NCBI GenBank assembly: GCA_017407365.1 | Contig: JAFQWR010000217.1 | Coordinates: forward strand, 1-13,705 | DNA: 13,705 nucleotides | Direction of reading: 5' to 3' | From: Clostridia bacterium | Lineage (GTDB): Bacteria; Bacillota; Clostridia; Christensenellales; HGM11417 | Shown here: one piece after another, positions 1-7,129 of the stretch | Layout of the letters: each line of letters starts with the position of its first letter | How positions within the stretch are numbered: position 1 is the stretch's first letter | The notes under the pieces: generated by a model | Seen by the model: the letters and a program-made list of their open reading frames with translations, nothing else | Database searches by the model: none | What the model was told of the DNA's origin: nothing | Program-made: the position numbers and the translations under genes

Positions 1-39
1 GCAGCTGCAGTGGTAGCGGCAAGAAAGCGCAAGGACTAA
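1..39 (+). CDS. 3' end of a truncated upstream gene, probably a membrane-anchored protein
   Basis: The first frame is open from base 1 and reads AAAVVAARKRKD before a TAA at 37-39. A short hydrophobic stretch followed by a basic tail is the usual end of a C-terminally membrane-anchored surface protein. The protein at 8858-10753 ends in a comparable hydrophobic helix with basic residues. A terminator follows 35 bases downstream, which fits a real gene end. The other two plus frames also stop within 60 bases, so the frame choice rests on composition alone. The function cannot be seen. Confidence 0.45.
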   Translation, partial: AAAVVAARKRKD

Positions 40-74
40 TCGCATAGGCTAAGCCGAAAGCGGCGTAAAAAATA

Positions 75-105
75 CCGCCTCTTCCCTCAGGGAGGAGGCG
101 GTTTT
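75..105 (+). terminator. Intrinsic terminator, probably bidirectional
   Basis: CCGCCTCTTCCC pairs with GGGAGGAGGCGG around a TCA loop, with one T-G wobble, and is followed by TTTT. On the other strand the same stem is followed by TATTTTTT, so it can also stop minus-strand transcription that escapes the terminator at 267-306. It closes the gene ending at base 39. Confidence 0.85.
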
Positions 106-266
106 CGTTTGTCCGTTTTGGCTGAATAAAAAGGGGCTTTTTCTGCTGAAAAGGCATACTCTTTAACGGTGCGTGCTTTTTAAGGGCTTAAAACGAGGCA
201 AATCGGGGTGGTTATGCGTATGCGAAGAAGAAGTCGGGCGCGGGTATAACGGCTTGTGTAATAAGC

Positions 267-306
267 AAAAACGCCCACAGCAGGCGTTTGTCTGCGTTGG
301 GCGTTT
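267..306 (-). terminator. Intrinsic terminator of the marR-ABC operon
   Basis: AAACGCCCA (269-277) and TGGGCGTTT (298-306) are perfect inverted repeats, with an inner GCAG/CTGC pairing. Read on the minus strand the hairpin is followed by a run of T, because bases 267-271 are all A on the plus strand. It lies 20 bases past the ABC transporter stop codon at 326-328. Confidence 0.85.
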
Positions 307-325
307 CGTTGAAATGAAGCTTTTC

Positions 326-3007
326 TTATTCCGTTCTGAGGGCGTCTACGGGGTCCTTCTTTGCCGCGATATTCGCAGGAATGATGCCCGAGATGCTGGT
401 AAGCACGATGCTTAAAGCAATCATCAGAAGTGCCGTAAGCACGGGAAGCGAGGCAATGGTGTAGATGCCCGAAAGCGAGCCTACAATCAGATTGAGTATT
501 GCGGAAAGCAGATAGGTGATGACGATGCCAACCACGCCTGCAATGCCGCCTATGATAAAGGTTTCTGCATTGAACAGGAAGGAAACGTCGCGCTTTCTGC
601 CGCCAAGCGAGCGGATAACGCCAATCTCCTTAACACGTTCGATAACGGAAACGTAGGTGATAATGGCAATCATCACGGTGGAAACCACGAGCGAAAGTGC
701 GGTGAAGATAATCAGCGCAATGGTTACCATATCAATCAGCGTGTTGATCACGGAGATTACGAGCGAAAGCATATCGTTGTATATCACCTCGTCGCGCTCG
801 TCTGCGCGCACCGTTACGCCGCCGATGATAAGGTCTTTCTCTCCGTTCCACTCGTCCAGATAGGCGGTAACCGAATCCTTCAAGGTGAAGTCGGTGGGGT
901 AGATGTTGATCTGCGAGGGAATGTCAATGCCGCCAAGGCTACGGAGCGAAAGGGTGTAGTAGGCGGGCATCGATTGCCCCATCAGCGAACCCAAAATAGA
1001 GGTCTGCGCCATACCGCCCACAAAGCCGGTTACGTTTTTATGCTCGGTGCCATCAAGCGAAAAATCGTACTTATAGGTGATGCCCTGCGCCACGCCGTTG
1101 AATTCCATACAGGTGAAGCTGGGGTTAGTGGCGGTGGGGTCTGCGGTATCTCTGAGGTAGCTTGCAATACGCGATTTCATATTGTCTGCAAGGTATTTGT
1201 GTGCAAATGCCTCGGTATAGTAGAAGCCGCTCGAAAGACAGCCGTAAGAGATTTCCTTTTTGGGGCAGAGGATGGCGGTTACCTTTAAGTCGTAGCCCAC
1301 ACTGCTCCAATCCTCGCCCGCAATGGGGCTGTACGAAAAGGGCGTCAGGCCGTTTCCCGTGGGGGTGTATACGGTGTTGTTGGGGTAGTAGGTAAATGTT
1401 TTGCCCAGAAGCTCGTCGTAGGTAAAGGTGTTTTTGAGCAGCGATTCATCGTAGCTTTCGCTGTTTGCCGCCTTGTTGATGATGTTCAGAAACTGCTTTT
1501 GCGTAAAATATCCAAGCTGCGCTAAGGTAAGGTCGGTGAGGCGGTGGTCGCTGCTCACCACAATCATAATTTCGTTTGCCTCGGTTGCCACCTTGCTTGT
1601 GCTCGGGTCAGAAAGAATATCGTATTGCGAAAGGATGAAGTCGGGGTTGTTCGGTGCCTGCATCAGAGGAGAGGAGAGTGTTTCGATATACGAGGAAAAC
1701 TGTCGGTATTCCGTTTCGTTCAGCAGGCTGGTGTATATCTGCAACGCCGCCGCAAGCGAATAGTTTTGTGTCTGCTCACCGCTTCCCTTATCGAAGGTGA
1801 AGTCCGTGTATATGTTGTTGGTGACGTCTATGCCGTAGTAGGTTGCCAGCGCGGCGTAATATTCCTTTGGCATTGAGGTAAGATATTCGATATATTCGTC
1901 CGTAATTTTGTTGGTTACGGCAAGTGAGGTGAGGTCCTTGCTTCGTGAAATCATATAGGCGACCATAGAATATACGTCTATCTGCCCCTTTTTCACCGAA
2001 TGCTTCACCGCCTCCTTCTTGGTGGTGGTGGGCATTTCCAGCATCATCGAATTGATGTTGAGCGCCTCCTCGCTGACAGAAATGGGATTGCCCGAAAGCA
2101 TATCGTTCTGCATATTGTCGATGTAGGCGTGCACGCCTGCGGATATGGCAAGCACGGTGGCAATGCCCACGATGCCGATGGAGCCTGCGAGGCAAACGAG
2201 TGCCGTCCGCTTGAATTTGGAGCGCAGGTTTCGTGCCGAAAGGCGGAAGGCAGACCAGAAGGAGAGCTTGGATTTTTTGGTGATCTCCTTTTTCTTTTTC
2301 TTCACGGGCTTTTCCTGCTCTTCCCTTCCGTCGTAGGGATGAGAATCTGACGTGACCAGACCGTCTAACAGACGGATGATGCGCGTGGAATATTTTTCCG
2401 CAATTTCGGGGTTGTGGGTTACCATAATAACCAGACATTCCTGCGAAATTTCCTTGATCAGATCCATAATCTGCTCGCTTGTCTCGGTGTCGAGTGCGCC
2501 CGTGGGCTCGTCTGCAAGCAGAATTTCGGGGTCGTTGACAAGCGCTCTTGCAATGGCAACACGCTGACACTGCCCGCCCGAAAGCTGATTGGGTCGCTTG
2601 TTGTACTGCCCCTTTAAGCCAACCTTATCCAATGCCTCCTTGGCGCGTGCAATGCGCTCCTGCTTTTCCACGCCCGAAATGTTCAAGGCAAGCTCCACGT
2701 TTTCCAGCACCGTCTGGTGCGGAATCAGATTGTAGCTCTGAAAGATAAACCCGATGCGGTAGTTGCGGTAGGTATCCCAATCGCGGTCGGTGTAGTTTTT
2801 GGTGCTTACGCCGTCAATCAGCAAATCGCCCGTCGTGTAGTGGTCCAGACCGCCCACGATATTCAGAAGTGTGGTTTTTCCGCAGCCCGACGGCCCCAAT
2901 ATGGATACGAATTCGTTGGGACGGAAATGCAGGTCCACTCCTCTCAGTGCGTGGACCTTGGTATCGGCAACCGTATAGTCCTTTGTAATAGCCTTTAATT
3001 GCAGCAT
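326..3007 (-). CDS. ABC transporter, fused ATP-binding and FtsX/MacB-type permease
   Basis: An 893-residue one-piece exporter half. The N-terminal ATPase (about 1-220) has Walker A GPSGCGKT (38-45), Q-loop Q90, signature LSGGQ (142-146), Walker B ILLADEP (162-168) and H-loop H198. A lysine-rich linker (about 232-247) leads to a first membrane helix (about 268-292). An extracytoplasmic domain of about 450 residues follows, then three C-terminal helices (roughly 755-785, 815-845 and 855-878) with FtsX-like features such as ERVKEIGVIRSLGGRKRD. This is MacB/LolCDE topology. Family members work as dimers and use ATP hydrolysis to drive movement in the outer domain, exporting peptides, antibiotics or lipoproteins; the substrate here is unknown. 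The start is supported by AAAGAGG at 3016-3022 on the minus strand. It follows a MarR regulator by 60 bases, so induction by a toxic compound is likely but inferred. The signature continues CQR where QQR is usual. Confidence 0.93.
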   Translation of the reverse strand: MLQLKAITKDYTVADTKVHALRGVDLHFRPNEFVSILGPSGCGKTTLLNIVGGLDHYTTGDLLIDGVSTKNYTDRDWDTYRNYRIGFIFQSYNLIPHQTVLENVELALNISGVEKQERIARAKEALDKVGLKGQYNKRPNQLSGGQCQRVAIARALVNDPEILLADEPTGALDTETSEQIMDLIKEISQECLVIMVTHNPEIAEKYSTRIIRLLDGLVTSDSHPYDGREEQEKPVKKKKKEITKKSKLSFWSAFRLSARNLRSKFKRTALVCLAGSIGIVGIATVLAISAGVHAYIDNMQNDMLSGNPISVSEEALNINSMMLEMPTTTKKEAVKHSVKKGQIDVYSMVAYMISRSKDLTSLAVTNKITDEYIEYLTSMPKEYYAALATYYGIDVTNNIYTDFTFDKGSGEQTQNYSLAAALQIYTSLLNETEYRQFSSYIETLSSPLMQAPNNPDFILSQYDILSDPSTSKVATEANEIMIVVSSDHRLTDLTLAQLGYFTQKQFLNIINKAANSESYDESLLKNTFTYDELLGKTFTYYPNNTVYTPTGNGLTPFSYSPIAGEDWSSVGYDLKVTAILCPKKEISYGCLSSGFYYTEAFAHKYLADNMKSRIASYLRDTADPTATNPSFTCMEFNGVAQGITYKYDFSLDGTEHKNVTGFVGGMAQTSILGSLMGQSMPAYYTLSLRSLGGIDIPSQINIYPTDFTLKDSVTAYLDEWNGEKDLIIGGVTVRADERDEVIYNDMLSLVISVINTLIDMVTIALIIFTALSLVVSTVMIAIITYVSVIERVKEIGVIRSLGGRKRDVSFLFNAETFIIGGIAGVVGIVITYLLSAILNLIVGSLSGIYTIASLPVLTALLMIALSIVLTSISGIIPANIAAKKDPVDALRTE

Positions 3008-3067
3008 TATTTTTACCTCTTTCAGATGAATTTTTTTTAATCGCCCTTTCCCGTGCAGGGCAGAGCG

Positions 3068-3472
3068 CTAAGCCAACAGCTGAAACAGCAGGCGGCAAAA
3101 TTGCTCCTGCTCCCCGTCGCTCAGTGCCGAGAGCGTCTGCTGTATGCGCCCGATGACCTCTTTTTTGTGCTCGGGTAAAAAGGCCTTCCCCTTTTCGGTG
3201 ATGGTAACAAGTGTTCTTCTTCCGTCGATGCAGCATTTGCTGCGCTTTACGTAGCCACCCCTTTGCAGAGAAGAGAGGACGGCTGCGATTCTGGCGGTGG
3301 AGAGCTGCTGCTTTTCGGCAATTTCTCCTGCCGAAAGCGTGCCGCCGCTTTCGCTGAGCAGATGCAAAATACCGTATCTGCCGTTGAAGCCCTCGTAAAA
3401 AGCCTCAACCAGCCGTTTGGTGTTTGCGTTTGTCAATGCGTCGTATAAGGCTTCTGCCTTGCTTTGGTTCAT
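3068..3472 (-). CDS. MarR-family transcriptional regulator
   Basis: A 134-residue winged-helix protein. The helix-turn-helix covers about 47-70, with the recognition helix around LSTARIAAVLSSLQRGGYV. The wing carries DGRR (83-86) followed by LVTITEKGKAF, the characteristic MarR pattern of aspartate-x-arginine then 'T-x-K-G'. Flanking helices would form the dimer interface. MarR proteins are usually repressors of their own operon that release DNA on binding small phenolic or toxic ligands, or on cysteine oxidation. Here a Cys-Cys pair (80-81) lies next to the wing, and another Cys is at 126; a redox role is possible but unproven. The start at 3472 is supported by GAGGT (3478-3482, minus strand). 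The gene leads the operon with the ABC transporter and has palindromes over its promoter, which fits autorepression. Confidence 0.88.
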   Translation of the reverse strand: MNQSKAEALYDALTNANTKRLVEAFYEGFNGRYGILHLLSESGGTLSAGEIAEKQQLSTARIAAVLSSLQRGGYVKRSKCCIDGRRTLVTITEKGKAFLPEHKKEVIGRIQQTLSALSDGEQEQFCRLLFQLLA

Positions 3473-3492
3473 AATCTACCTCAGAAAAATAT

Positions 3493-3505
3493 CTAACGGT
3501 GTTAG
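3493..3505. promoter_or_regulatory. Likely MarR operator, inverted repeat at the start site
   Basis: CTAAC-GGT-GTTAG is a perfect 5+5 inverted repeat, 20 bases upstream of the marR start codon and just downstream of the -10 box. The position suits repression by the adjacent regulator. No binding consensus is known for this protein, so the assignment is positional. Confidence 0.5.
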
Positions 3506-3509
3506 TTAC

Positions 3510-3538
3510 ATTATATAGTATTCACTTGCATAATGCAA
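3510..3538 (-). promoter_or_regulatory. Promoter of the marR-ABC operon
   Basis: On the minus strand, TTGCAT (3533-3538) and a perfect TATAAT (3510-3515) are separated by exactly 17 bases. The -10 matches consensus fully; the -35 matches only in its first three bases. Transcription would start near 3503, inside the inverted repeat at 3493-3505. Confidence 0.65.
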
Positions 3539-3556
3539 TCAGATTCTGTGAATACT
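3517..3556. promoter_or_regulatory. Nested inverted repeats over the marR -35 region
   Basis: AGTATTCAC (3517-3525) and GTGAATACT (3548-3556) form a perfect 9-base inverted repeat. Inside it is a perfect palindrome, TTGCATAATGCAA (3526-3538), that contains the -35 element. This may be a second operator or a site for another regulator. Confidence 0.5.
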
Positions 3557-3829
3557 GTGTGAATTTTTAGCGAAAGTGTAAAGGAAAAGCGCTTTTTTGT
3601 CGTACCGTACTGTAACAAAGCGTGCCTTGCAACCGCTTTCGGTTGCCGGAAGCGGTAACAAACGATAAAAAAAGTCTTTCTCTAAGTGAAAAATTTATGA
3701 ATTGTTGCGGGTAGAGCGGCTTTTTATTTGAATAATATCCAAAAAAATAATATAATAGATATACATAGTGGCAAAGGCAAAAGGGCAAACGCTCTTTGAC
3801 AGGAAAATAAACCGAGAGAAAGGAAGCGT
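3557..3829. other. Intergenic region between the divergent marR and acyltransferase genes
   Basis: No gene is supported here. At 3629-3656 two mutually exclusive hairpins overlap: GCAACCG-cttt-CGGTTGC (3629-3646), and ACCGCTT (3632-3638) pairing with AAGCGGT (3650-3656). No T-run follows, so this is not a terminator. The acyltransferase promoter lies in the last part. Confidence 0.5.
3728..3756 (+). promoter_or_regulatory. Promoter of the acyltransferase gene
   Basis: TTGAAT (3728-3733) and a perfect TATAAT (3751-3756) are spaced by 17 bases, in an A/T-rich stretch 73 bases before the start codon at 3830. Confidence 0.7.
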
Positions 3830-5104
3830 ATGAGCGCATCAGGTAAAAACAAACGAAATAAAGGAAAAAGGCTGCCCGAGGTCAGAAAAGAGGCGGAAAA
3901 AGCGCCCGTAAAGGCGGAGCCCCAAAAAAGCACGTGGGTGAAAAAGCGCCATAAGGCGGTGCTTACCCTGCTTCGCCCGTTTTTCCGCTTGCATCTGCGG
4001 CTGAAATATGGGCTTGTGCTTCCCGAAAACAAATTTTTAGAGCTTCCCGAGCCCTGCCTCATTATGGCAAACCATCAGATGACGCTCGACCCCGTGCTGA
4101 TTTCCTCGCTGTGCAAAACGCCCGTGTATTGGATGGCGTCAGACGATCTGTTCAATAAGCCGATCATCTCGCCCGCGCTCAGCTGGCTGGTTGCTCCCAT
4201 TCCCAAAAGCAAATCAAAAAGCGACCTCAATGCGGTGCGTCTTACCTGCCGTGTGCTTAAAGAGGGTGGCTCCGTGGGTATCTTTCCCGAGGGTAACAGA
4301 AGCCTTTCGGGTGACAACTGGCAGATAGACCCCTCCACCTGCAAGCTTGCAAAGGTGGCAAATGCGCCCCTTGTGCTACTCAACGTCAGGGGAGGCTACG
4401 GCGCTGAGCCCCGTTGGGGCAGAGGTGTGCGCAGGGGTAAGCTCTACGTAGAGATTGTACGCACCGTTTCTGTGGAGGAGATGAAGCGGATGTCCGCTGA
4501 GGAGGTGCAGGAGCTGATTGTGTCCGCCTTAAAAAACGGGCAGGAAAAGGGGCAGGCGTTCCGCTACGCAAGGCGTGCAGAATATTTGGAGCGTGCGCTG
4601 TACTACTGTCCGCAATGCGGAAGCTTCCATACCTTGACCTCCAACCGGAAGGAAATTGTCTGCACCAAGTGTCAGCTTCGTGCGGAATACACCGAGGACT
4701 TGCGCTTTAAGCCCATCAAGGGCAATCTGCCCTTTTCTACGGTAAAAGAGTGGTTTGCCGCACAGAGAGAGGCATTTGCAAAATACATCAGGCGCTCGCG
4801 CAGAACGCGTATGCTTCTTGCCGACTACGGTGTGCAGATGTTTGAGCTGTTGGGGCGCAGTAAAAAGCGCAGAATCGGCAAGGGTACCTTATATGCAGAT
4901 AAGCGCGGTATTCTGTTTGCCGCAAGGGGAGAAAGCAAAATTCCCTTTTCGCAGACAGAGGCTGTAACCGCGGTAGGCAAGCGTAAGCTGCGCATTTATA
5001 CAAAGGACGGAAGAGTCTTTCAGCTGAAGGGCGACAAGCGCTTCAATGCCGTCAAATACCTGCATCTGTTTGAGGTGCTGAGTAGCACCTGCACGGGTGG
5101 ATAA
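3830..5104 (+). CDS. PlsC-like lysophospholipid acyltransferase with C-terminal zinc ribbon
   Basis: 424 residues. A lysine-rich, probably disordered N-terminus (1-40) precedes an acyltransferase domain (about 45-245). That domain has the catalytic HX4D motif, H82 to D87 in NHQMTLD, and the glycerophosphate-binding motif FPEGNRS (152-158, usually FPEGTRS). Enzymes of this family transfer an acyl chain from acyl-CoA or acyl-ACP to lysophosphatidic acid or related lipids at the inner face of the membrane. The C-terminal 175 residues are not standard: CPQC (260-263) and CTKC (278-281) make a four-cysteine zinc ribbon, followed by a basic region (about 320-350) and a short beta-rich end. PlsC proteins are usually about 200-250 residues, so this is nearly double. 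AGGA (3821-3824) supports the start. The exact acyl acceptor is unknown. Confidence 0.85.
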   Translation: MSASGKNKRNKGKRLPEVRKEAEKAPVKAEPQKSTWVKKRHKAVLTLLRPFFRLHLRLKYGLVLPENKFLELPEPCLIMANHQMTLDPVLISSLCKTPVYWMASDDLFNKPIISPALSWLVAPIPKSKSKSDLNAVRLTCRVLKEGGSVGIFPEGNRSLSGDNWQIDPSTCKLAKVANAPLVLLNVRGGYGAEPRWGRGVRRGKLYVEIVRTVSVEEMKRMSAEEVQELIVSALKNGQEKGQAFRYARRAEYLERALYYCPQCGSFHTLTSNRKEIVCTKCQLRAEYTEDLRFKPIKGNLPFSTVKEWFAAQREAFAKYIRRSRRTRMLLADYGVQMFELLGRSKKRRIGKGTLYADKRGILFAARGESKIPFSQTEAVTAVGKRKLRIYTKDGRVFQLKGDKRFNAVKYLHLFEVLSSTCTGG

Positions 5105-5164
5105 AACGGAAAATTCCCTTTGCGGAAGGGGCAGAGGAAATTTGAAGGGTACAAGCAGAAGAGT

Positions 5165-5214
5165 ATGCCCGTGATGACACAGGGCATGAACGTCCGTTCT
5201 TTTTTCAAGAACGG
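5165..5214 (+). promoter_or_regulatory. Two hairpins in the leader of the glutamate symporter gene
   Basis: ATGCCC (5165-5170) pairs with GGGCAT (5182-5187), and CCGTTCTT (5194-5201) pairs perfectly with AAGAACGG (5207-5214) around TTTTC. The second stem ends six bases before AGGAGG (5219-5224 region), the ribosome binding site of the gene at 5230. No T-run follows, so it is not a terminator. It could affect translation or mRNA stability. No good promoter was seen in the 125-base gap, so the gene may also be read from the acyltransferase promoter. Confidence 0.4.
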
Positions 5215-5229
5215 TAACAGGAGGCGTAT

Positions 5230-6639
5230 ATGGATACTTGGAGCTATTCGTTCTGGGAGTCGATTGTGCAAATCGGCATTCTGGTCACCGCACTTTTAAT
5301 CGGCAACACCTTGCGCAGAAAGGTGCCGTTTATCAGCCGCTCGCTTTTGCCCAGCTCGGTTGTGGGCGGGCTTTTGGTTTTGCTTTGTAAGCTGATTCCC
5401 GGTGTGGATCAGTATATCAACAACTCCTTTATGGAGGGCGTTGCATACCATTGCCTTGCGCTCGGCTTTATTGCGCTTGCGCTGAAGGAAAACAATTTCA
5501 AAAAAACAGAGCGCCGTGCGCCCGTGGTGGTTAAAACGGGTGCGCTCGTTGTCAGCACCTATATGGTGCAGGGCTTCGTGGGGCTTGCCATTACCGCAGG
5601 TCTTTCGCTTGTGCTTCCGCAGGTGATGCCCGCCTCAGGTCTTCTGATGATGCTTGGCTTCGGTCAGGGCCCCGGGCAGGCGCTGAATTTCGGCGGCGTA
5701 TACGAGGATGCCGGCTTTGTCGGTGGCAGAAGCTTTGGTCTGACGCTTGCGGCAATCGGCTTTCTGGTTGCCTGCATCGTTGGCGTGCTGTTCCTCAACG
5801 TGTTAAAGCGTCAGGGCAAGCTGAAGGACGTTTCCGAGAAGATGAAGGATACCTTCAGCACCAGTGAGGAAATCTCCAACCCCAACGACATTCCTCTGTC
5901 GGAATCGGTAGATAAGCTTACCGTCAACATCGCAATCGTGGTGATGGCGTACTTCTTTACCTATCTGTTTATGGCAGGCATTACCTATTTCCTCGATAAG
6001 GGATATCTGGGTAATTTTGGTATCAACACGGTAAAGCCCTTGATCTGGGGCTTTAACTTCCTGTTCGGCACCCTGTTTGCCATTCTGATTAAGGTGTGCA
6101 TGAAGGGCTTCAAAAAGGCAAAGATCATGACGCGCAACTACACCAGCAACTTTATGCTGAACCGCATCAGCGGCACGGTATTCGACCTGATGATTTTGGC
6201 AGGCGTTGCGGCAATTGAGTTTGAGCACGTTGCCAATCTGTGGCTGCCCATTGTGTTGCTTTCGGTTGCAGGCACCGTGGTTACCTTTGTGTACCTCAAT
6301 ATTATGTGCAAGCGGCTGTATCCCGAATACCGCTACGAGGCAATGAGCTCGCTGTTCGGTATGCTTACGGGCACGGCATCCACGGGCGTGATTCTGCTGA
6401 GGGAAATCGATCCCCTGTTTGAAACGCCTGCCTCCAACAACCTCGTTCTGCAAACGGTACCCGCCATGTGCTTTGGCTTCCCCATTCTTTTGCTTGTGGG
6501 CTACGCCAAGGGCGGCTTAACCGAGGTGCTGATTACGATGGGCATTGTGCTTGTATTGCTTGCGGTTTTCAACGTCGCGCTGTTAATGAAGCGTAAAGGT
6601 AAGCCTGCGCCCAAGCAGAATGACGAAGCCGCGGAATAA
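5230..6639 (+). CDS. GltS-family sodium/glutamate symporter (ESS family)
   Basis: 469 residues and very hydrophobic, with about ten or more membrane segments. Two glycine-rich stretches sit at equivalent places in the two halves: GFGQGPGQALNFGG (143-156) and GMLTGTASTGV (377-387). They match the two inverted re-entrant loops that line the transport path in ESS transporters; E. coli GltS has GGHGTGAA and GFGLGATPTA there. The long cytoplasmic loop between the halves (about 192-230) is charged. The family carries glutamate into the cell with Na+. This protein is longer than E. coli GltS (401 residues) and its first motif differs, so the substrate could be another amino or dicarboxylic acid. The start follows AGGAGG by a few bases. 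A terminator follows at 6663-6706. Confidence 0.85.
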   Translation: MDTWSYSFWESIVQIGILVTALLIGNTLRRKVPFISRSLLPSSVVGGLLVLLCKLIPGVDQYINNSFMEGVAYHCLALGFIALALKENNFKKTERRAPVVVKTGALVVSTYMVQGFVGLAITAGLSLVLPQVMPASGLLMMLGFGQGPGQALNFGGVYEDAGFVGGRSFGLTLAAIGFLVACIVGVLFLNVLKRQGKLKDVSEKMKDTFSTSEEISNPNDIPLSESVDKLTVNIAIVVMAYFFTYLFMAGITYFLDKGYLGNFGINTVKPLIWGFNFLFGTLFAILIKVCMKGFKKAKIMTRNYTSNFMLNRISGTVFDLMILAGVAAIEFEHVANLWLPIVLLSVAGTVVTFVYLNIMCKRLYPEYRYEAMSSLFGMLTGTASTGVILLREIDPLFETPASNNLVLQTVPAMCFGFPILLLVGYAKGGLTEVLITMGIVLVLLAVFNVALLMKRKGKPAPKQNDEAAE

Positions 6640-6662
6640 GAAAAGCATCACTGACAGAAAAT

Positions 6663-6706
6663 AGAGCAAGCATTCCGTTTTTTTCTCTTGTGTGCTTGCT
6701 CTTTTT
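6663..6706 (+). terminator. Intrinsic terminator after the glutamate symporter gene
   Basis: AGAGCAAGCA (6663-6672) pairs perfectly with TGCTTGCTCT (6693-6702) across a 20-base loop, then TTTTT to 6706. It lies 24 bases past the stop codon. Confidence 0.85.
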
Positions 6707-6895
6707 GTTTGTAATAAGGGCTTGTGCTTAGCCTATATTTGCGTTTGTCCGTTCAAGTGCGATGCTTGCTCTTTTGTCAAAGCGGAAATGCTCCGCCAAG
6801 AATCTCACACCAAAAGCACTTCTCTTTTTTTGCCCGAGGCGGTTTTTTCAGCAAGGGTGCAAGAGTAAAAAGAGCAGTGCCCGGCATTTATGCAC
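6707..6895. other. Gene-free stretch upstream of the manganese promoter
   Basis: No convincing gene. There is one small hairpin, GCGGA (6782-6786) with TCCGC (6792-6796). A CCGCC (6793-6797) can pair with GGCGG (6838-6842) ahead of TTTTTT, but the 40-base loop makes it a poor terminator. Confidence 0.5.
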
Positions 6896-6925
6896 TTGAC
6901 AGACTTATGCGCTTTGTGTTATAAT
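6896..6925 (+). promoter_or_regulatory. Consensus promoter for the riboswitch-mntP transcript
   Basis: TTGACA (6896-6901) and TATAAT (6920-6925) are both perfect consensus hexamers, 18 bases apart. Transcription would start near 6932, directly before the riboswitch. This implies strong constant initiation with control left to the RNA. Confidence 0.9.
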
Positions 6926-6936
6926 GAAAATAATTT

Positions 6937-7025
6937 GTGAGGGAGTAGCGCGCGCCTGCATCTATGGCGTAGCAAGTCAACATACTGGCATATTTGCCTG
7001 GCTTGCTTTAATGAGCGAGACTCAC
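6937..7025 (+). promoter_or_regulatory. yybP-ykoY manganese riboswitch aptamer
   Basis: The stretch shows the family's conserved GGGAGUAGC (6941-6949) on the 5' side of P1, and GCGAGACUC near the 3' side. P1 is GTGAG (6937-6941) with CTCAC (7021-7025). A variable hairpin is CGCC (6953-6956) with GGCG (6966-6969). A second arm is AGCAAG (6971-6976) with CTTGCT (7002-7007), containing UCAACAUAC and GGCA/UGCC. This layout matches the known Mn2+-sensing fold, in which the two arms dock and bind Mn2+ and Mg2+. The downstream gene is mntP, a classic target, which supports the call strongly. Confidence 0.88.
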
Positions 7026-7111
7026 GTATAACCTTTTTCTGAGCTTATACGTAGTAGTCTGTATTCCCCTTAAAGGGTATGGCTTCGAGGTTAAGCCGTG
7101 CTCTTTTTTTT
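7024..7111 (+). terminator. Riboswitch expression platform with terminator
   Basis: A terminator stem runs AAAGGGTATGGCTT (7072-7085) with AAGCCGTGCTCTTT (7093-7106), 14 pairs including three G-U wobbles, then T to 7111. A separate hairpin, ACGTATAA (7024-7031) with TTATACGT (7045-7052), overlaps the 3' strand of P1. TATTCCC (7062-7068) can pair either with GGGAGTA (6941-6947) of the aptamer or with GGGTAT (7075-7080) of the terminator stem. The family usually permits read-through when Mn2+ is bound; the precise switching path is inferred. Confidence 0.75.
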
Positions 7112-7129
7112 GCGGAGAAGTGATTTGTT

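Noticed and set aside
1788..2570. 260-residue minus-strand frame overlapping the ABC transporter in another frame
   Set aside because: It is a same-strand shifted frame of the transporter, rich in Arg/His/Cys and without domains, while the transporter motifs run through the region.
5166..5300. Possible small leader peptide starting at ATG 5166
   Set aside because: The frame reads on into the symporter gene out of phase, has no clear ribosome binding site, and is better explained by the leader hairpins.
5803..6453. 216-residue minus-strand open frame inside the symporter gene
   Set aside because: The composition (His, Gln, Asn rich) is typical of the antisense of membrane-protein codons, and the plus-strand GltS-family protein is clear.
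6793..6848. Second terminator with stem CCGCC/GGCGG before TTTTTT
   Set aside because: The stem is only five pairs with a loop of about 40 bases, too weak to call.
6724..6924. 66-residue plus-strand frame before the manganese promoter
   Set aside because: It has no ribosome binding site, its composition is not protein-like, and it runs through the perfect -35 and -10 boxes of the mntP promoter.
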